Source: an uncultured Peptococcaceae bacterium
GTDB lineage: Bacteria; Bacillota; Desulfotomaculia; Desulfotomaculales; Desulfallaceae
Assembly (NCBI GenBank): GCA_913064925.1
Contig: CAJYBN010000031.1
Location: 1-18,448 of the forward strand
Length of the DNA: 18,448 bases
Reading direction: 5' to 3'
This document shows positions 1-6,598 of this stretch, one piece after another. How positions within the stretch are numbered: the first letter of the stretch is position 1; each line of letters opens with the position of its first letter. A model generated the notes under the pieces. It saw only the letters and a list, made by a program, of their open reading frames with translations. It did not search any database and was not told where the DNA came from. Made by a program: the position numbers and the translations under genes.

Positions 1-163
1 AAGGGGCGTCATCCACCGTGTTATGTTTGTTGCCGGCAAAAGCGCGTATGTCCACCAGGTTGATCTGCAGCAAGCCCCTATCCCGGGCCCGTTTGATGAT
101 GCTGCTGTCGAACGGGCCGGCAAACATTTCGGGAAACAAGGTAAGGATGTCGATCACCATCAT
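1..163 (-). CDS. trmD: tRNA (guanine37-N1)-methyltransferase TrmD, N-terminal part (cut by window edge)
   Basis: TrmD methylates G37 next to the anticodon, using S-adenosylmethionine, and so prevents frameshifting. Only about 54 codons are inside the window; the rest lies beyond the left edge. The visible protein begins MVIDILTLFPEMF and contains the family's early stretch DIRAF...NKHNTVDD, which leads into the trefoil-knot SPOUT domain. Two in-frame ATGs stand side by side at 163-161 and 160-158; the first overlaps the rimM stop by one base (TAATG). The second gives the usual MVIDILTLFPE N-terminus, so the true start could be either. The tight overlap implies translational coupling to rimM. 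rimM-trmD order is typical of bacteria, with rplS expected next, outside the window. No abnormality is visible in the part seen. Confidence 0.95.
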   Translation of the reverse strand, partial: MMVIDILTLFPEMFAGPFDSSIIKRARDRGLLQINLVDIRAFAGNKHNTVDDAP

Positions 164-690
164 TAATCTTCCTCCAGACCCTCCGGCAGCCGCACGATCA
201 TCTTGCCGCCCGCCGCATCTATGCTGCGCACTACCTGTTTCAGCGCCGGTATCAACAGCGGGCGCCGGCGGCCGGCCCCCTCCACCACGTAAACGTCGTT
301 GGCACCGGTTTGCAGTACATCGCTTACCCGCCCCAGATACCGGCCTTCCGCAGTGTATACCCGCAGCCCCACAATTTCAAAGATATAATAGGTATCCTCC
401 GGGAGATCCACCAGCTCGTTCCTGGCGACCACCAGCGCGGCACCTTTCAATGCCGCGGCGGCGCTCATATCGTTCACGCCGGCAAATTTAATAATGATAA
501 ACTTTTTGTGCCGGTAAACCTGCTCTATGACGTAGCTCCGCCGCCGTCCCTCCCGTTCCACCAGAACTTCGCGCATACCAGCGAAACGCTCGGGAAAATC
601 CGTCAGCGGCATAACCCGCACTTCACCCTTGTGCCCCTGCGTGTTCACTATTTTGCCGATGGTAATATACTGCACGGGCGCTTCGCCCAA
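163..690 (-). CDS. rimM: 16S rRNA processing protein RimM
   Basis: RimM binds ribosomal protein S19 and assists maturation of the head of the 30S subunit. The 175-residue product has normal family length. It shows the N-terminal RimM barrel (ITIGKIVNTQGHKGEVRV, about residues 9-26, then LTDFPERF) and the C-terminal PRC-barrel half (YYIFEIVGLRVYTAEGRYLG and NDVYVV, then PLLIPALKQVV). The start is taken as TTG at 690-688, because AAGGGGGTGG sits 4 bases before it with no competing site. A GTG at 675-673 would give MQYITIGK, closer to many relatives, but has no Shine-Dalgarno sequence. The TTG lies at the edge of a GGGCGAAGCGCCC hairpin (676-688). trmD follows with a one-base overlap. The 103-bp leader holds several hairpins, unusual for this compact operon, so rimM-trmD may be expressed at a lower level than rpsP. 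Confidence 0.95.
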   Translation of the reverse strand: MGEAPVQYITIGKIVNTQGHKGEVRVMPLTDFPERFAGMREVLVEREGRRRSYVIEQVYRHKKFIIIKFAGVNDMSAAAALKGAALVVARNELVDLPEDTYYIFEIVGLRVYTAEGRYLGRVSDVLQTGANDVYVVEGAGRRRPLLIPALKQVVRSIDAAGGKMIVRLPEGLEED

Positions 691-720
691 GAACCCACCC
701 CCTTAGCACCCTGCGGGGAT

Positions 721-742
721 AAAAAGAGGGCGCGAAGCCCCC
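721..742 (-). terminator. Terminator-like hairpin with U-tract between KH gene and rimM (possible attenuator)
   Basis: Read on the minus strand, 742-726 gives GGGGGC-TTCGC-GCCCTC (six pairs, one of them G-U, five-base loop), followed directly by TTTTT at 725-721. This has the shape of a Rho-independent terminator. It lies 51 bases after the KH stop and 31 bases before the rimM start, inside what is otherwise one operon. It would therefore reduce, not end, transcription into rimM-trmD, or be conditional. No promoter was recognised between it and rimM. Confidence 0.6.
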
Positions 743-763
743 TTCCTCCGGCAACAAGTTACC

Positions 764-783
764 CGGCCCGGCTTAACGGGCCG
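764..783 (-). other. Stem-loop just after the KH gene
   Basis: On the minus strand this reads CGGCCCG-TTAAGC-CGGGCCG, a perfect seven-base-pair stem with a six-base loop, beginning 10 bases after the KH stop. It has no U-tract, so it is not a terminator alone. It may protect the 3' end of an upstream rpsP-KH transcript, or be the first arm of a structured leader that includes a small GGTAA/TTGCC hairpin and the terminator-like hairpin at 721-742. Confidence 0.5.
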
Positions 784-793
784 CTATGAAAAA

Positions 794-1021
794 TCAAATA
801 ATGTCCACGGTGACCTTCTTGCGCTCCTTGGTAGCCGCCGCCTTTACCAGGGTGCGGATAGCCTTGGCGATCCGGCCCTGTTTGCCGATAACCTTGCCCA
901 TGTCATCCGGGGCGACCCGTAACTCAATCACGTAGGATTTTTCCTTTTCAATCATGTCCACGGTCACCATGTCGGGATGGTCGACGAGGGCTTTGGCTAA
1001 TACCTCTACCAGTTCCTTCAT
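794..1021 (-). CDS. khpA: KH-domain RNA-binding protein (YlqC/KhpA family)
   Basis: This small cytoplasmic RNA-binding protein consists of a single KH domain. In Gram-positive bacteria it pairs with KhpB (Jag/EloR) and acts on small RNAs and cell elongation; the role here is inferred from the family. The 75-residue product is standard length. The diagnostic GxxG loop is seen as VIGKQGRIAKAIRTLVKAA (residues 44-62), and the end KKVTVDII is typical. ATG at 1021-1019 is preceded by GAGGAGG at good spacing. It sits between rpsP (18-bp gap) and rimM, the usual position. The ylqD gene often found next in Bacillus is absent. Confidence 0.93.
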   Translation of the reverse strand: MKELVEVLAKALVDHPDMVTVDMIEKEKSYVIELRVAPDDMGKVIGKQGRIAKAIRTLVKAAATKERKKVTVDII

Positions 1022-1039
1022 TGAGTAAACCTCCTCAAA

Positions 1040-1306
1040 TTACTGGCCCTCGCTGGCTGCATTCTTGGTAATGCCGGCCTTGTTAAAAAGGGCTTTGACC
1101 GTATCCGTCAATTGCGCGCCCTTGTTCAGCCATTCCGCCGCCCTGGCTTCGTCAATCTTAATGACGGCCGGTTCTTTCAGCGGGTCATAATAGCCAATTT
1201 CTTCGATAAAGCGGCCGTCCCTGGGGAAACGGGAATCCGCCACAACAATGCGGTAAAACGGAGCTTTCTTGGCACCCATTCTCTTGAGCCTGATCTTGAC
1301 AGCCAT
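1040..1306 (-). CDS. rpsP: 30S ribosomal protein S16
   Basis: S16 is a primary binding protein of the 5' domain of 16S rRNA, needed for small-subunit assembly. The 88-residue product has the family opening MAVKIRLKRMGAKKAPFYRI and the continuation VVADSRFPRDGRFIEEIGYYDP (split around residues 21-42), both strongly conserved. ATG at 1306-1304 has a near-perfect AAGGAGGTG eight bases upstream. It follows ffh by 28 bp and precedes the KH gene by 18 bp, the classical Firmicute ffh-rpsP-ylqC order. Nothing about it is unusual. Confidence 0.98.
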   Translation of the reverse strand: MAVKIRLKRMGAKKAPFYRIVVADSRFPRDGRFIEEIGYYDPLKEPAVIKIDEARAAEWLNKGAQLTDTVKALFNKAGITKNAASEGQ

Positions 1307-1334
1307 GTGTTCACCTCCTTCAACTGGTCTAATG

Positions 1335-2693
1335 TTAGAATAGCGGTCCCTTGCGGCCGAAACCGAACGGTTTTTTGCCTTTTTTTACGCTTTTTTCTAT
1401 GTCCATCACCTGGCGTATTAACTTTTTCGTCTGCTCAAACTGTTTGAGCAGGCGGTTGACCTCCTGCACGCTAGTTCCACTTCCCCGGGCGATGCGCCTG
1501 CGCCTGCTGCCGTTTATTTCCTGAGGATTTTGCCTTTCCCAGGGAGTCATGGAGTTGATAATGGCTTCCACGTAAACCAGTTCCTTTTCGTCAATTTCCA
1601 GTTCCTTTAATTTCTTCACATTTCCCAGTCCCGGCATCATGCTCAATATCTGCTCCAGGGGGCCCATTTTTTTCACCTGGTTCAGGTGCTGGAGAAAGTC
1701 GTCCAGGGTGAACTCCATGCTCTTAATGCGCTTGTTAAGTTTTTCCACCTGCTCGGCGTCGAAGCTGGCCTGTGCTTTTTCAATCAAGGTGAGAATGTCG
1801 CCCATACCCAGTATGCGGTCGGCCATCCGCTCGGGGTGAAATGCCTCCAGCGCGTCGAGCTTTTCACCCATGCCGGCAAACTTCACCGGGCAGCCGGTCA
1901 ACGCCTTGACCGACAGGGCCGCCCCGCCTCTGGTGTCCCCGTCCAGCTTGGTAAGTATCACCCCGGTTAGGGCCAGGCGCTCGTTGAACGCGGAGGCTAC
2001 ATTTACGGCATCCTGGCCGGTCATGGCGTCAACCACCAGCAGTATTTCATTGGGCCGGACGGCGGAAGCTATCTCCTCCAGCTCGTTCATCAATTCATCA
2101 TCGATATGCAGCCGGCCCGCGGTATCGATGATCACCATGTCGTGGCCTTCCCGCCGGGCCTTTTCCACGGCGGCGCGGGCGATGTCCGGCGGCGCCACGC
2201 TTTCTCCCATGCTGAATACGGGCAAACTCAATTGCTCGCCCAACACCTGTAGCTGCTTGATGGCCGCGGGGCGGTATACGTCGGCGGCCACCAGCATTGG
2301 CCGGCGCCCCTGCCGGCGCAGGAGATTGGCCAGTTTGGCCGCAGAGGTAGTTTTACCCGCCCCGTGCAGCCCCACCAGCATCACCACCGTGGGCGGTGTG
2401 GAAGCCGTTGCTATTTTACTCTGGCTGCCTCCCATTAAGGCGGCCAGTTCATCGCGTACAATTTTAATCACCTGCTGGGCCGGGGTCAGGCTTTGCAAAA
2501 CATCGGACCCGACGGCTCGTTCCCTGATACGGGCTATAAAGTCCTTGACCACCATAAAATTGACGTCTGCGCCGATGAGCGCCCGGCGTACTTCCTTGAG
2601 CGCCTGGTCGACGTCTTCTTCCGTCAGGCGGCCTTTCCCCCGCAATTTTTTAAACGTTTCCTGCAGTTTCTCGGCCAGACCGGAAAAAATCAT
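1335..2693 (-). CDS. ffh: Signal recognition particle GTPase Ffh (SRP54)
   Basis: Ffh binds 4.5S/6S SRP RNA and signal sequences of nascent membrane and secreted proteins, and docks with FtsY. The 452-residue product has an N helical bundle (1-95). Its G domain carries the P-loop GLHGAGKT (108-115), DTAGRLHID (190-198) and TKLDGDTRGG (248-257). The C-terminal M domain carries the RNA-binding SRRRRIARGSG motif. The ATG at 2693-2691 gives the canonical MIFSGLAEKLQETF start and follows AGGGGG by seven bases. The same frame is open a further 93 codons upstream, but that overlaps ylxM in another frame and is not conserved-looking. Four bases separate it from the ylxM stop. The partner receptor gene ftsY lies 8 kb away in the same window. 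Confidence 0.98.
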   Translation of the reverse strand: MIFSGLAEKLQETFKKLRGKGRLTEEDVDQALKEVRRALIGADVNFMVVKDFIARIRERAVGSDVLQSLTPAQQVIKIVRDELAALMGGSQSKIATASTPPTVVMLVGLHGAGKTTSAAKLANLLRRQGRRPMLVAADVYRPAAIKQLQVLGEQLSLPVFSMGESVAPPDIARAAVEKARREGHDMVIIDTAGRLHIDDELMNELEEIASAVRPNEILLVVDAMTGQDAVNVASAFNERLALTGVILTKLDGDTRGGAALSVKALTGCPVKFAGMGEKLDALEAFHPERMADRILGMGDILTLIEKAQASFDAEQVEKLNKRIKSMEFTLDDFLQHLNQVKKMGPLEQILSMMPGLGNVKKLKELEIDEKELVYVEAIINSMTPWERQNPQEINGSRRRRIARGSGTSVQEVNRLLKQFEQTKKLIRQVMDIEKSVKKGKKPFGFGRKGPLF

Positions 2694-2697
2694 GCAT

Positions 2698-3045
2698 TTA
2701 CCCCCTGTCCATGTCCAGTACTTCCTGGATAATTTCCCTGGCCCGGACCACCTGCCGGGGCAGGGGGGCGTCACACTCCTCCAGCAAACGGGCTGCTTCG
2801 GCCAGCTTGCTGCGCTGCACCAGCATCCGGTGTACCAGGCCCAGTTTATTCTCGTAGTTTCGCAGTATGTTTTCCGCCCGCTTGAGGGTGTCGTGCACCG
2901 CCTGGCGGCTGACACCGTAGTTTTCGGCAATTTCTCCCAGGGAATAATCGTTTCCGTAATACAGCTCCACAAACTTTTGCTGGCGTTCCGTCAATAGCTG
3001 ACCGTAAAAATCATACATAAGCGTTATCATGGTTATTTTATCCAT
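2698..3045 (-). CDS. ylxM: YlxM/p13 family helix-turn-helix protein, SRP-associated
   Basis: The 115-residue product resembles YlxM (p13), a small DNA-binding-like protein encoded just before ffh in most Firmicutes; in streptococci and Bacillus it is linked to SRP function. A sigma-like helix-turn-helix is visible at about residues 17-60: LTERQQKFVELYY, then SLGEIAENYGVSRQAVHDTL, followed by a charged helical region ending in VLDMDRG. ATG at 3045-3043 has GCGAGGTT upstream. It is the first gene after the promoter at 3092-3120. Its stop precedes the ffh ATG by four bases, so translational coupling is likely. Whether it binds DNA, RNA or the SRP cannot be told from sequence. Confidence 0.93.
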   Translation of the reverse strand: MDKITMITLMYDFYGQLLTERQQKFVELYYGNDYSLGEIAENYGVSRQAVHDTLKRAENILRNYENKLGLVHRMLVQRSKLAEAARLLEECDAPLPRQVVRAREIIQEVLDMDRG

Positions 3046-3091
3046 GCGGGCAACCTCGCTTACATATAAAGCAACAATACTTTACGGATTG

Positions 3092-3120
3092 ATTTTACTG
3101 AAAGCAAGGATAGGTGTCAA
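3092..3120 (-). promoter_or_regulatory. Sigma-A-type promoter of the ylxM-ffh-rpsP operon
   Basis: On the minus strand TTGACA (3120-3115) is followed after exactly 17 bases by TAAAAT (3097-3092). That is a perfect -35 and a five-of-six -10. The expected start near 3085 leaves a 5' leader of about 40 bases before the ylxM ATG, with no obvious hairpin. This matches the need for constitutive strong expression of Ffh and S16. Confidence 0.85.
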
Positions 3121-3158
3121 GCCAAATACATTTAACCGAAGCACTGCCCTACTAAAAA

Positions 3159-3187
3159 TTGACAAGCAATGCCGGCGGTGATAAATT
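3159..3187 (+). promoter_or_regulatory. Sigma-A-type promoter of the aminotransferase gene
   Basis: TTGACA (3159-3164), 17 bases, then TAAATT (3182-3187, four of six matches to TATAAT). Transcription would start at about 3194, inside the palindrome listed next, giving a leader of about 38 bases. The -35 is perfect and spacing ideal, but the -10 is only moderate. It is divergent from the ylxM promoter, with their -35 boxes about 38 bases apart. Confidence 0.75.
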
Positions 3188-3189
3188 AT

Positions 3190-3215
3190 TATTGTGCACA
3201 ATATTTTGCACAAAA
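3190..3215 (+). promoter_or_regulatory. Palindromic operator candidate at the aminotransferase transcription start
   Basis: TATTGTGCACAATA (3190-3203) is a perfect 14-bp palindrome. It is followed one helical turn later by a second half-site: TGCACAA occurs at 3195-3201 and again at 3207-3213, a 12-base period. The location over the predicted start site suits a repressor. The TTGTnnACAA core resembles sites of GntR-family regulators in general, but no regulator gene is in the window, so its identity is unknown. Confidence 0.55.
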
Positions 3216-3231
3216 TTGGGAGGGAAACCCT

Positions 3232-4647
3232 TTGAGTTATGAAAGACAGCCGCTTACACAAGCCGAGCCGGAGATTATCTCCATTGAAGAGTCTCTCGCC
3301 CTGGGCAAGGAGGAAGTTAAGTCGCTGCATAGGAGTTACGGCAACGCCAGCCTGGCCGCGCTGATGGGCATGCTGAACTTTGACCGGCGCTACACCCGCG
3401 CGGAAGGGGTCCGGGTGTGGGACAGCGAGGGCAACGTTTACCTGGACCTGCTGGGCGGGTACGGCTCGCTCAGCCTGGGCCACAATCACCCCAGGGTACT
3501 GGAAGCTATAGAGCGCGTTAAACAGGCGCCAAACATCTTACAGGCCACCCTCTCGGGGGTAGCCGGGGCTCTGCTGCGCAACCTGGCCGCCATCACCCCG
3601 GGCAACCTCCGGAGGTCTTTCCTGTGCAACAGCGGCGCCGAGGCGGTGGAAGGCGCCCTCAAGCTGGCCAGGGCAGCCACGGGCAGAAAGGTTCTCCTGT
3701 ACTGCCGGAATTCCTTCCACGGTAAAACCTACGGAGCCCTTTCCGTAACGGGCCGGGAAAAATATCGCCAGCCCTTTGAACCGCTGCTGCCCCACTGCGT
3801 TGCCGTGCCCTACGGCGACATAGAAGCGCTGCGCAGCGCCCTTAAGGAGCACGACGCCGCCGCCTTCATCGTGGAACCCATCCAGGGGGAAGGCGGCATC
3901 ATCATCCCGCCGCGAGGTTACCTGGCCGAAGCTGCGCGGGCCTGCCGCGAATGCGGCACTCTTTTTATTGTCGACGAGATACAGACCGGTTTCGGGCGCA
4001 CCGGGGCCATGTTCGCCTGCCAACACGAAAACGTAGAACCGGATATTATGTGCCTGGCCAAATCGCTGGGCGGCGGAGTTATGCCCCTCGGCGCTTTCGT
4101 TACTACCGATGCCGTCTGGCAGAAAGCTTACGGCGGCGTAGACAAGGCCCTGCTGCATACTTCCACCTTCGGAGGTAACGCCTGGGCCTGCGCCGCCGGG
4201 CTGGCCGCCATAGAGGTGCTGGTTAAGGAAAATCTGGCCGCGGCAGCAGAGGAAAAAGGCCGCTATTTTATGACCGGTTTACAAGAACTGCAAAAAAAAT
4301 ACCCCCTGCTGCGGGACGTCCGGGGACGCGGCCTGCTGATAGGCATCGAACTGGCCGAGCCGGGCGGCCTGGCCAACGCGGCCACCATGGGGCTGGCCGC
4401 CAAGCTGTCCCGCGAGTACCTGGGCAGCATGGTAGCCGTCGAACTGCTGAACAGCCACCGGGTTATCACGGCGTACACGCTGAACAACCCCAACGTGATC
4501 AGGCTGGAGCCGCCCCTGACCATTACCAAGGAAGATCTGGACTACGTGCTGAATGCCCTGGAGGACGTGCTCAAGCGTCACAAAGGATTTTTCAGCTTCG
4601 CCGCCTCCAGCGCCAAAACAGTGCTGAAAACGCTGCGTAATAAGTAA
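3232..4647 (+). CDS. Class III PLP-dependent aminotransferase (putrescine/ornithine-type family)
   Basis: This fold-type I aminotransferase uses pyridoxal phosphate to move an amino group from an omega-amine or amino acid to a 2-oxoacid. The 471-residue product has the class III landmarks: CNSGAEAVEGALKLAR (132-147) for cofactor phosphate binding, FHGKTYGALSVTG (162-174), the IVEPIQGEGG motif (213-222), DEIQTGFGRTG with the PLP-ring aspartate (D248), and Lys277 in LAKSLGGG. The roughly 50-residue N-terminal extension before the core is reminiscent of putrescine aminotransferase PatA, but ornithine, acetylornithine or other omega-amino substrates remain possible. The start is TTG at 3232-3234, seven bases after GGAGGG; an ATG at 3169 lies between the promoter boxes and is rejected. 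It is the only plus-strand gene, converging on the MTA/SAH cluster. A polyamine link (spermidine synthesis releases MTA) is an inference. Confidence 0.85.
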   Translation: MSYERQPLTQAEPEIISIEESLALGKEEVKSLHRSYGNASLAALMGMLNFDRRYTRAEGVRVWDSEGNVYLDLLGGYGSLSLGHNHPRVLEAIERVKQAPNILQATLSGVAGALLRNLAAITPGNLRRSFLCNSGAEAVEGALKLARAATGRKVLLYCRNSFHGKTYGALSVTGREKYRQPFEPLLPHCVAVPYGDIEALRSALKEHDAAAFIVEPIQGEGGIIIPPRGYLAEAARACRECGTLFIVDEIQTGFGRTGAMFACQHENVEPDIMCLAKSLGGGVMPLGAFVTTDAVWQKAYGGVDKALLHTSTFGGNAWACAAGLAAIEVLVKENLAAAAEEKGRYFMTGLQELQKKYPLLRDVRGRGLLIGIELAEPGGLANAATMGLAAKLSREYLGSMVAVELLNSHRVITAYTLNNPNVIRLEPPLTITKEDLDYVLNALEDVLKRHKGFFSFAASSAKTVLKTLRNK

Positions 4648-4680
4648 TTGCGCCGGCAAGCTTGTAAGCGCCGCGGTAAA

Positions 4681-4707
4681 AAAACCGGGGAGCCTGCCCC
4701 CCGGTTT
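4681..4707. terminator. Bidirectional Rho-independent terminator between converging genes
   Basis: AACCGGGG (4683-4690) pairs with CCCCGGTT (4699-4706) around an eight-base loop, extendable by one A-T pair. On the minus strand the stem is followed by a run of seven T, ideal for ending the MTA/SAH cluster. On the plus strand GGTTTATTT is weaker but adequate for the aminotransferase. It lies 34 bases after the aminotransferase stop and 14 bases after the DJ-1/PfpI stop. Confidence 0.85.
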
Positions 4708-4720
4708 ATTTGCGCCGTTC

Positions 4721-5233
4721 CTACAACCCCAGCTCGGCCAGGATGGCCCGGCAAAAGGCCGGCAGGTCGTCGGGAGTGCGTGAGGTAATCAAGTTGCCGT
4801 CCACCACCACTTCCTCGTCCACGTACTCGGCGCCGGCATTAACTAGGTCGTCTTTGATGGCAAAAAATGAAGTCACCTTTTTGCCCCGGAGGATGCCCGC
4901 CGAGGCCAGCATCCACCCGGCGTGGCAGATGGCGGCCACCACTGCGCCGCGCCGGTAGGCCTCGCGCACCAGGTTGACCATGGCCGGGTCGCGGCGCATG
5001 AAATCCGGCGCGTACCCGCCGGGAATGATCACGGCGTCGAATTGTGCGGGGTCGGCCTGCCGGGCGGAAACCGTTTCCTTGGCCGGCAGGCCTGCCTTGC
5101 TAGGGTAGGTTTCCCTTCTGCCCGTCCCCACCACGCTCACTTCGCAGCCCGCTTCAATGAAACGGTAGTATGGATACCAAAATTCGTATTCATTGTACAT
5201 TTCTTCCACCAGGATAGCCACTTTTTTAGCCAT
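4721..5233 (-). CDS. DJ-1/PfpI family protein
   Basis: This 170-residue protein belongs to the DJ-1/PfpI superfamily of small flavodoxin-like hydrolases and chaperones, with reported protease, glyoxalase III and deglycase activities. The nucleophile elbow AICHAGW places the cysteine at 103 followed by His104. The conserved acidic residue near the N-terminus is likely Glu17 in EMYNEYEFWYP. PGGYAPDFMR (71-80) is also typical. The ATG at 5233-5231 overlaps the end of the deaminase gene by eight bases, and AAAGGAGGT lies inside that gene, so the two are translationally coupled. It is the last gene before the terminator. A role in handling reactive aldehydes made by the neighbouring aldolase is an attractive guess, not shown by sequence. 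Confidence 0.9.
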   Translation of the reverse strand: MAKKVAILVEEMYNEYEFWYPYYRFIEAGCEVSVVGTGRRETYPSKAGLPAKETVSARQADPAQFDAVIIPGGYAPDFMRRDPAMVNLVREAYRRGAVVAAICHAGWMLASAGILRGKKVTSFFAIKDDLVNAGAEYVDEEVVVDGNLITSRTPDDLPAFCRAILAELGL

Positions 5234-6554
5234 TGCCTCGGACCTCCTTTCGGCGCAATAATGCTTCGGCCGCGCGCTGGGCCTGGTCCAGCACCGCTTC
5301 CTCGTCCAGCGTCAGGATACGGCGGTTTTCCATAACCACCTTCCCGTCAATAATCACCGTGTGCACGTCGGACGACGCCGCGGCGTAGGCCACGTGGGCG
5401 TACAGGTCAAACAGGGGGTACAAGTGCGGCTGGCGCATGTCCAGCAAAATGATATCCGCCTGCAGGCCCGGCTTAATGCGGCCTATCCGGTCGCCCAGCC
5501 CCAGCACCCGCGCTCCCTCGGCGGTGGCCATGCGCAGGGCGGTATACGCCGGCAGGGCGGTGGCATCGCCGGTGTGCACCTTTTGCAGCAGCGCCGCAGC
5601 CCGCATTTCCTCCAGCATGTCCAGGTTGTTGTTGCTGGCCGCCCCGTCGGTGCCCAGCCCGACCACCGCCCCCGCTTCCAGCAGGCGGCTTACCGGCGCC
5701 ACCCCGCTGGCCAGCTTCATGTTACTCTGCGGGTTGTGCGCTATGCCCACCCGGCGCCGCGCCAAAATAGCCACGTCGTTGTCGTCCAGGTGCACGCAGT
5801 GCGCGGCCAGCACGGGCAGCCCTAGGGCAAACAGACCGATTTCCTCCATCAGGGCTACGGGCGATTTGCCGTATTTTTCTTTGATTTCCCTCACTTCACC
5901 AGCGGTTTCCGCCAGGTGGATGTGTATGCCCACGCCCAGTTCCTGCGCGGCGCTCATCACCTTTTGTAGGTACTCGGGGGGGCAGGTATAGGGAGCGTGC
6001 GGCCCGAACATGGTGGTTACCCGGCCCCCGGCGCCGCCCTGCCACCGGGCGATAAAGGCCCGGCTTTCCTCCATGGCTTTGTCGGCATTGGGCCCCAGGC
6101 CGATCATACCCCGGCTGAGCACCGCCCGCATGCCCGATTCGTCCACAGCCTGGGCCACCTGCTCCATGGCAAAGTACATATCGGCAAAGGTGGTAGTGCC
6201 CCCGCGGATCATTTCGGCGCAGCACAACAGCGTGCCGTAGTAAATGTCTTCCGGCGTGAGGTGTTCCTCCAGCGGCCATATTTTTTCCCGCAGCCACTGC
6301 ATCAGCGGCAGGTCGTCGGCGTATCCCCGCAGCAGCGTCATGGCGGCATGCGTGTGGCAGTTCACAAAACCGGGCATGGCCACCATGCCCGGGTATTCCA
6401 ATACCCGCTCGGGCTGAAAATCGCCCGGCGTAGAGCCCGCCTGCCCCACGTGATAAATTTTATCGCCCCGCACCGCAATTTCCCCGTCGCGGATAATATC
6501 TTCCTCGCCGTCCATGGTCAGAACAGCCATGCATTTAACCAGTAAATCCGGCAT
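5226..6554 (-). CDS. mtaD: 5-methylthioadenosine/S-adenosylhomocysteine deaminase (amidohydrolase, MtaD/DadD type)
   Basis: This zinc amidohydrolase of the TIM-barrel superfamily is expected to deaminate MTA, SAH and possibly 5'-deoxyadenosine to the inosyl forms. The 442-residue product shows the metal site HTH (67 and 69, in NCHTHAAMTLLRG), HIHLAE (211-216, His213 metal ligand and Glu216 catalytic), AAHCVHLDD with a further His, SNMKLASG, and Asp303 in GTDGAASNN. The family signature DDLPLMQWL (80-88) is clear. ATG at 6554-6552 is chosen because GGAGG lies eight bases upstream. A GTG at 6563 overlaps that ribosome binding site and is rejected. Downstream it overlaps the DJ-1/PfpI gene. Its presence with mtnP, mtnA and ahcY suggests deamination comes before phosphorolysis/hydrolysis. 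Guanine or other aminopurine deaminase activity is less likely. Confidence 0.93.
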   Translation of the reverse strand: MPDLLVKCMAVLTMDGEEDIIRDGEIAVRGDKIYHVGQAGSTPGDFQPERVLEYPGMVAMPGFVNCHTHAAMTLLRGYADDLPLMQWLREKIWPLEEHLTPEDIYYGTLLCCAEMIRGGTTTFADMYFAMEQVAQAVDESGMRAVLSRGMIGLGPNADKAMEESRAFIARWQGGAGGRVTTMFGPHAPYTCPPEYLQKVMSAAQELGVGIHIHLAETAGEVREIKEKYGKSPVALMEEIGLFALGLPVLAAHCVHLDDNDVAILARRRVGIAHNPQSNMKLASGVAPVSRLLEAGAVVGLGTDGAASNNNLDMLEEMRAAALLQKVHTGDATALPAYTALRMATAEGARVLGLGDRIGRIKPGLQADIILLDMRQPHLYPLFDLYAHVAYAAASSDVHTVIIDGKVVMENRRILTLDEEAVLDQAQRAAEALLRRKEVRGNG

Positions 6555-6598
6555 TTTGTACACCTCCCCGGGCCCGAAGCCCAGTATTGATACTTTCC

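Noticed and set aside
2694..2972. 93-codon upstream extension of ffh
   Set aside because: The stretch lies wholly over ylxM in another frame, is rich in Trp/Cys/Arg unlike SRP54, and the ATG at 2693 with its own ribosome site gives the canonical Ffh start.
3169..3231. ATG at 3169 as the start of the aminotransferase
   Set aside because: It falls between the -35 and -10 of the predicted promoter and has no ribosome site, while the TTG at 3232 has GGAGGG at ideal spacing.
6555..6563. GTG at 6563 as the start of the MTA/SAH deaminase
   Set aside because: That GTG is part of the GGAGGTG ribosome site for the ATG at 6554, so it cannot be used efficiently itself.
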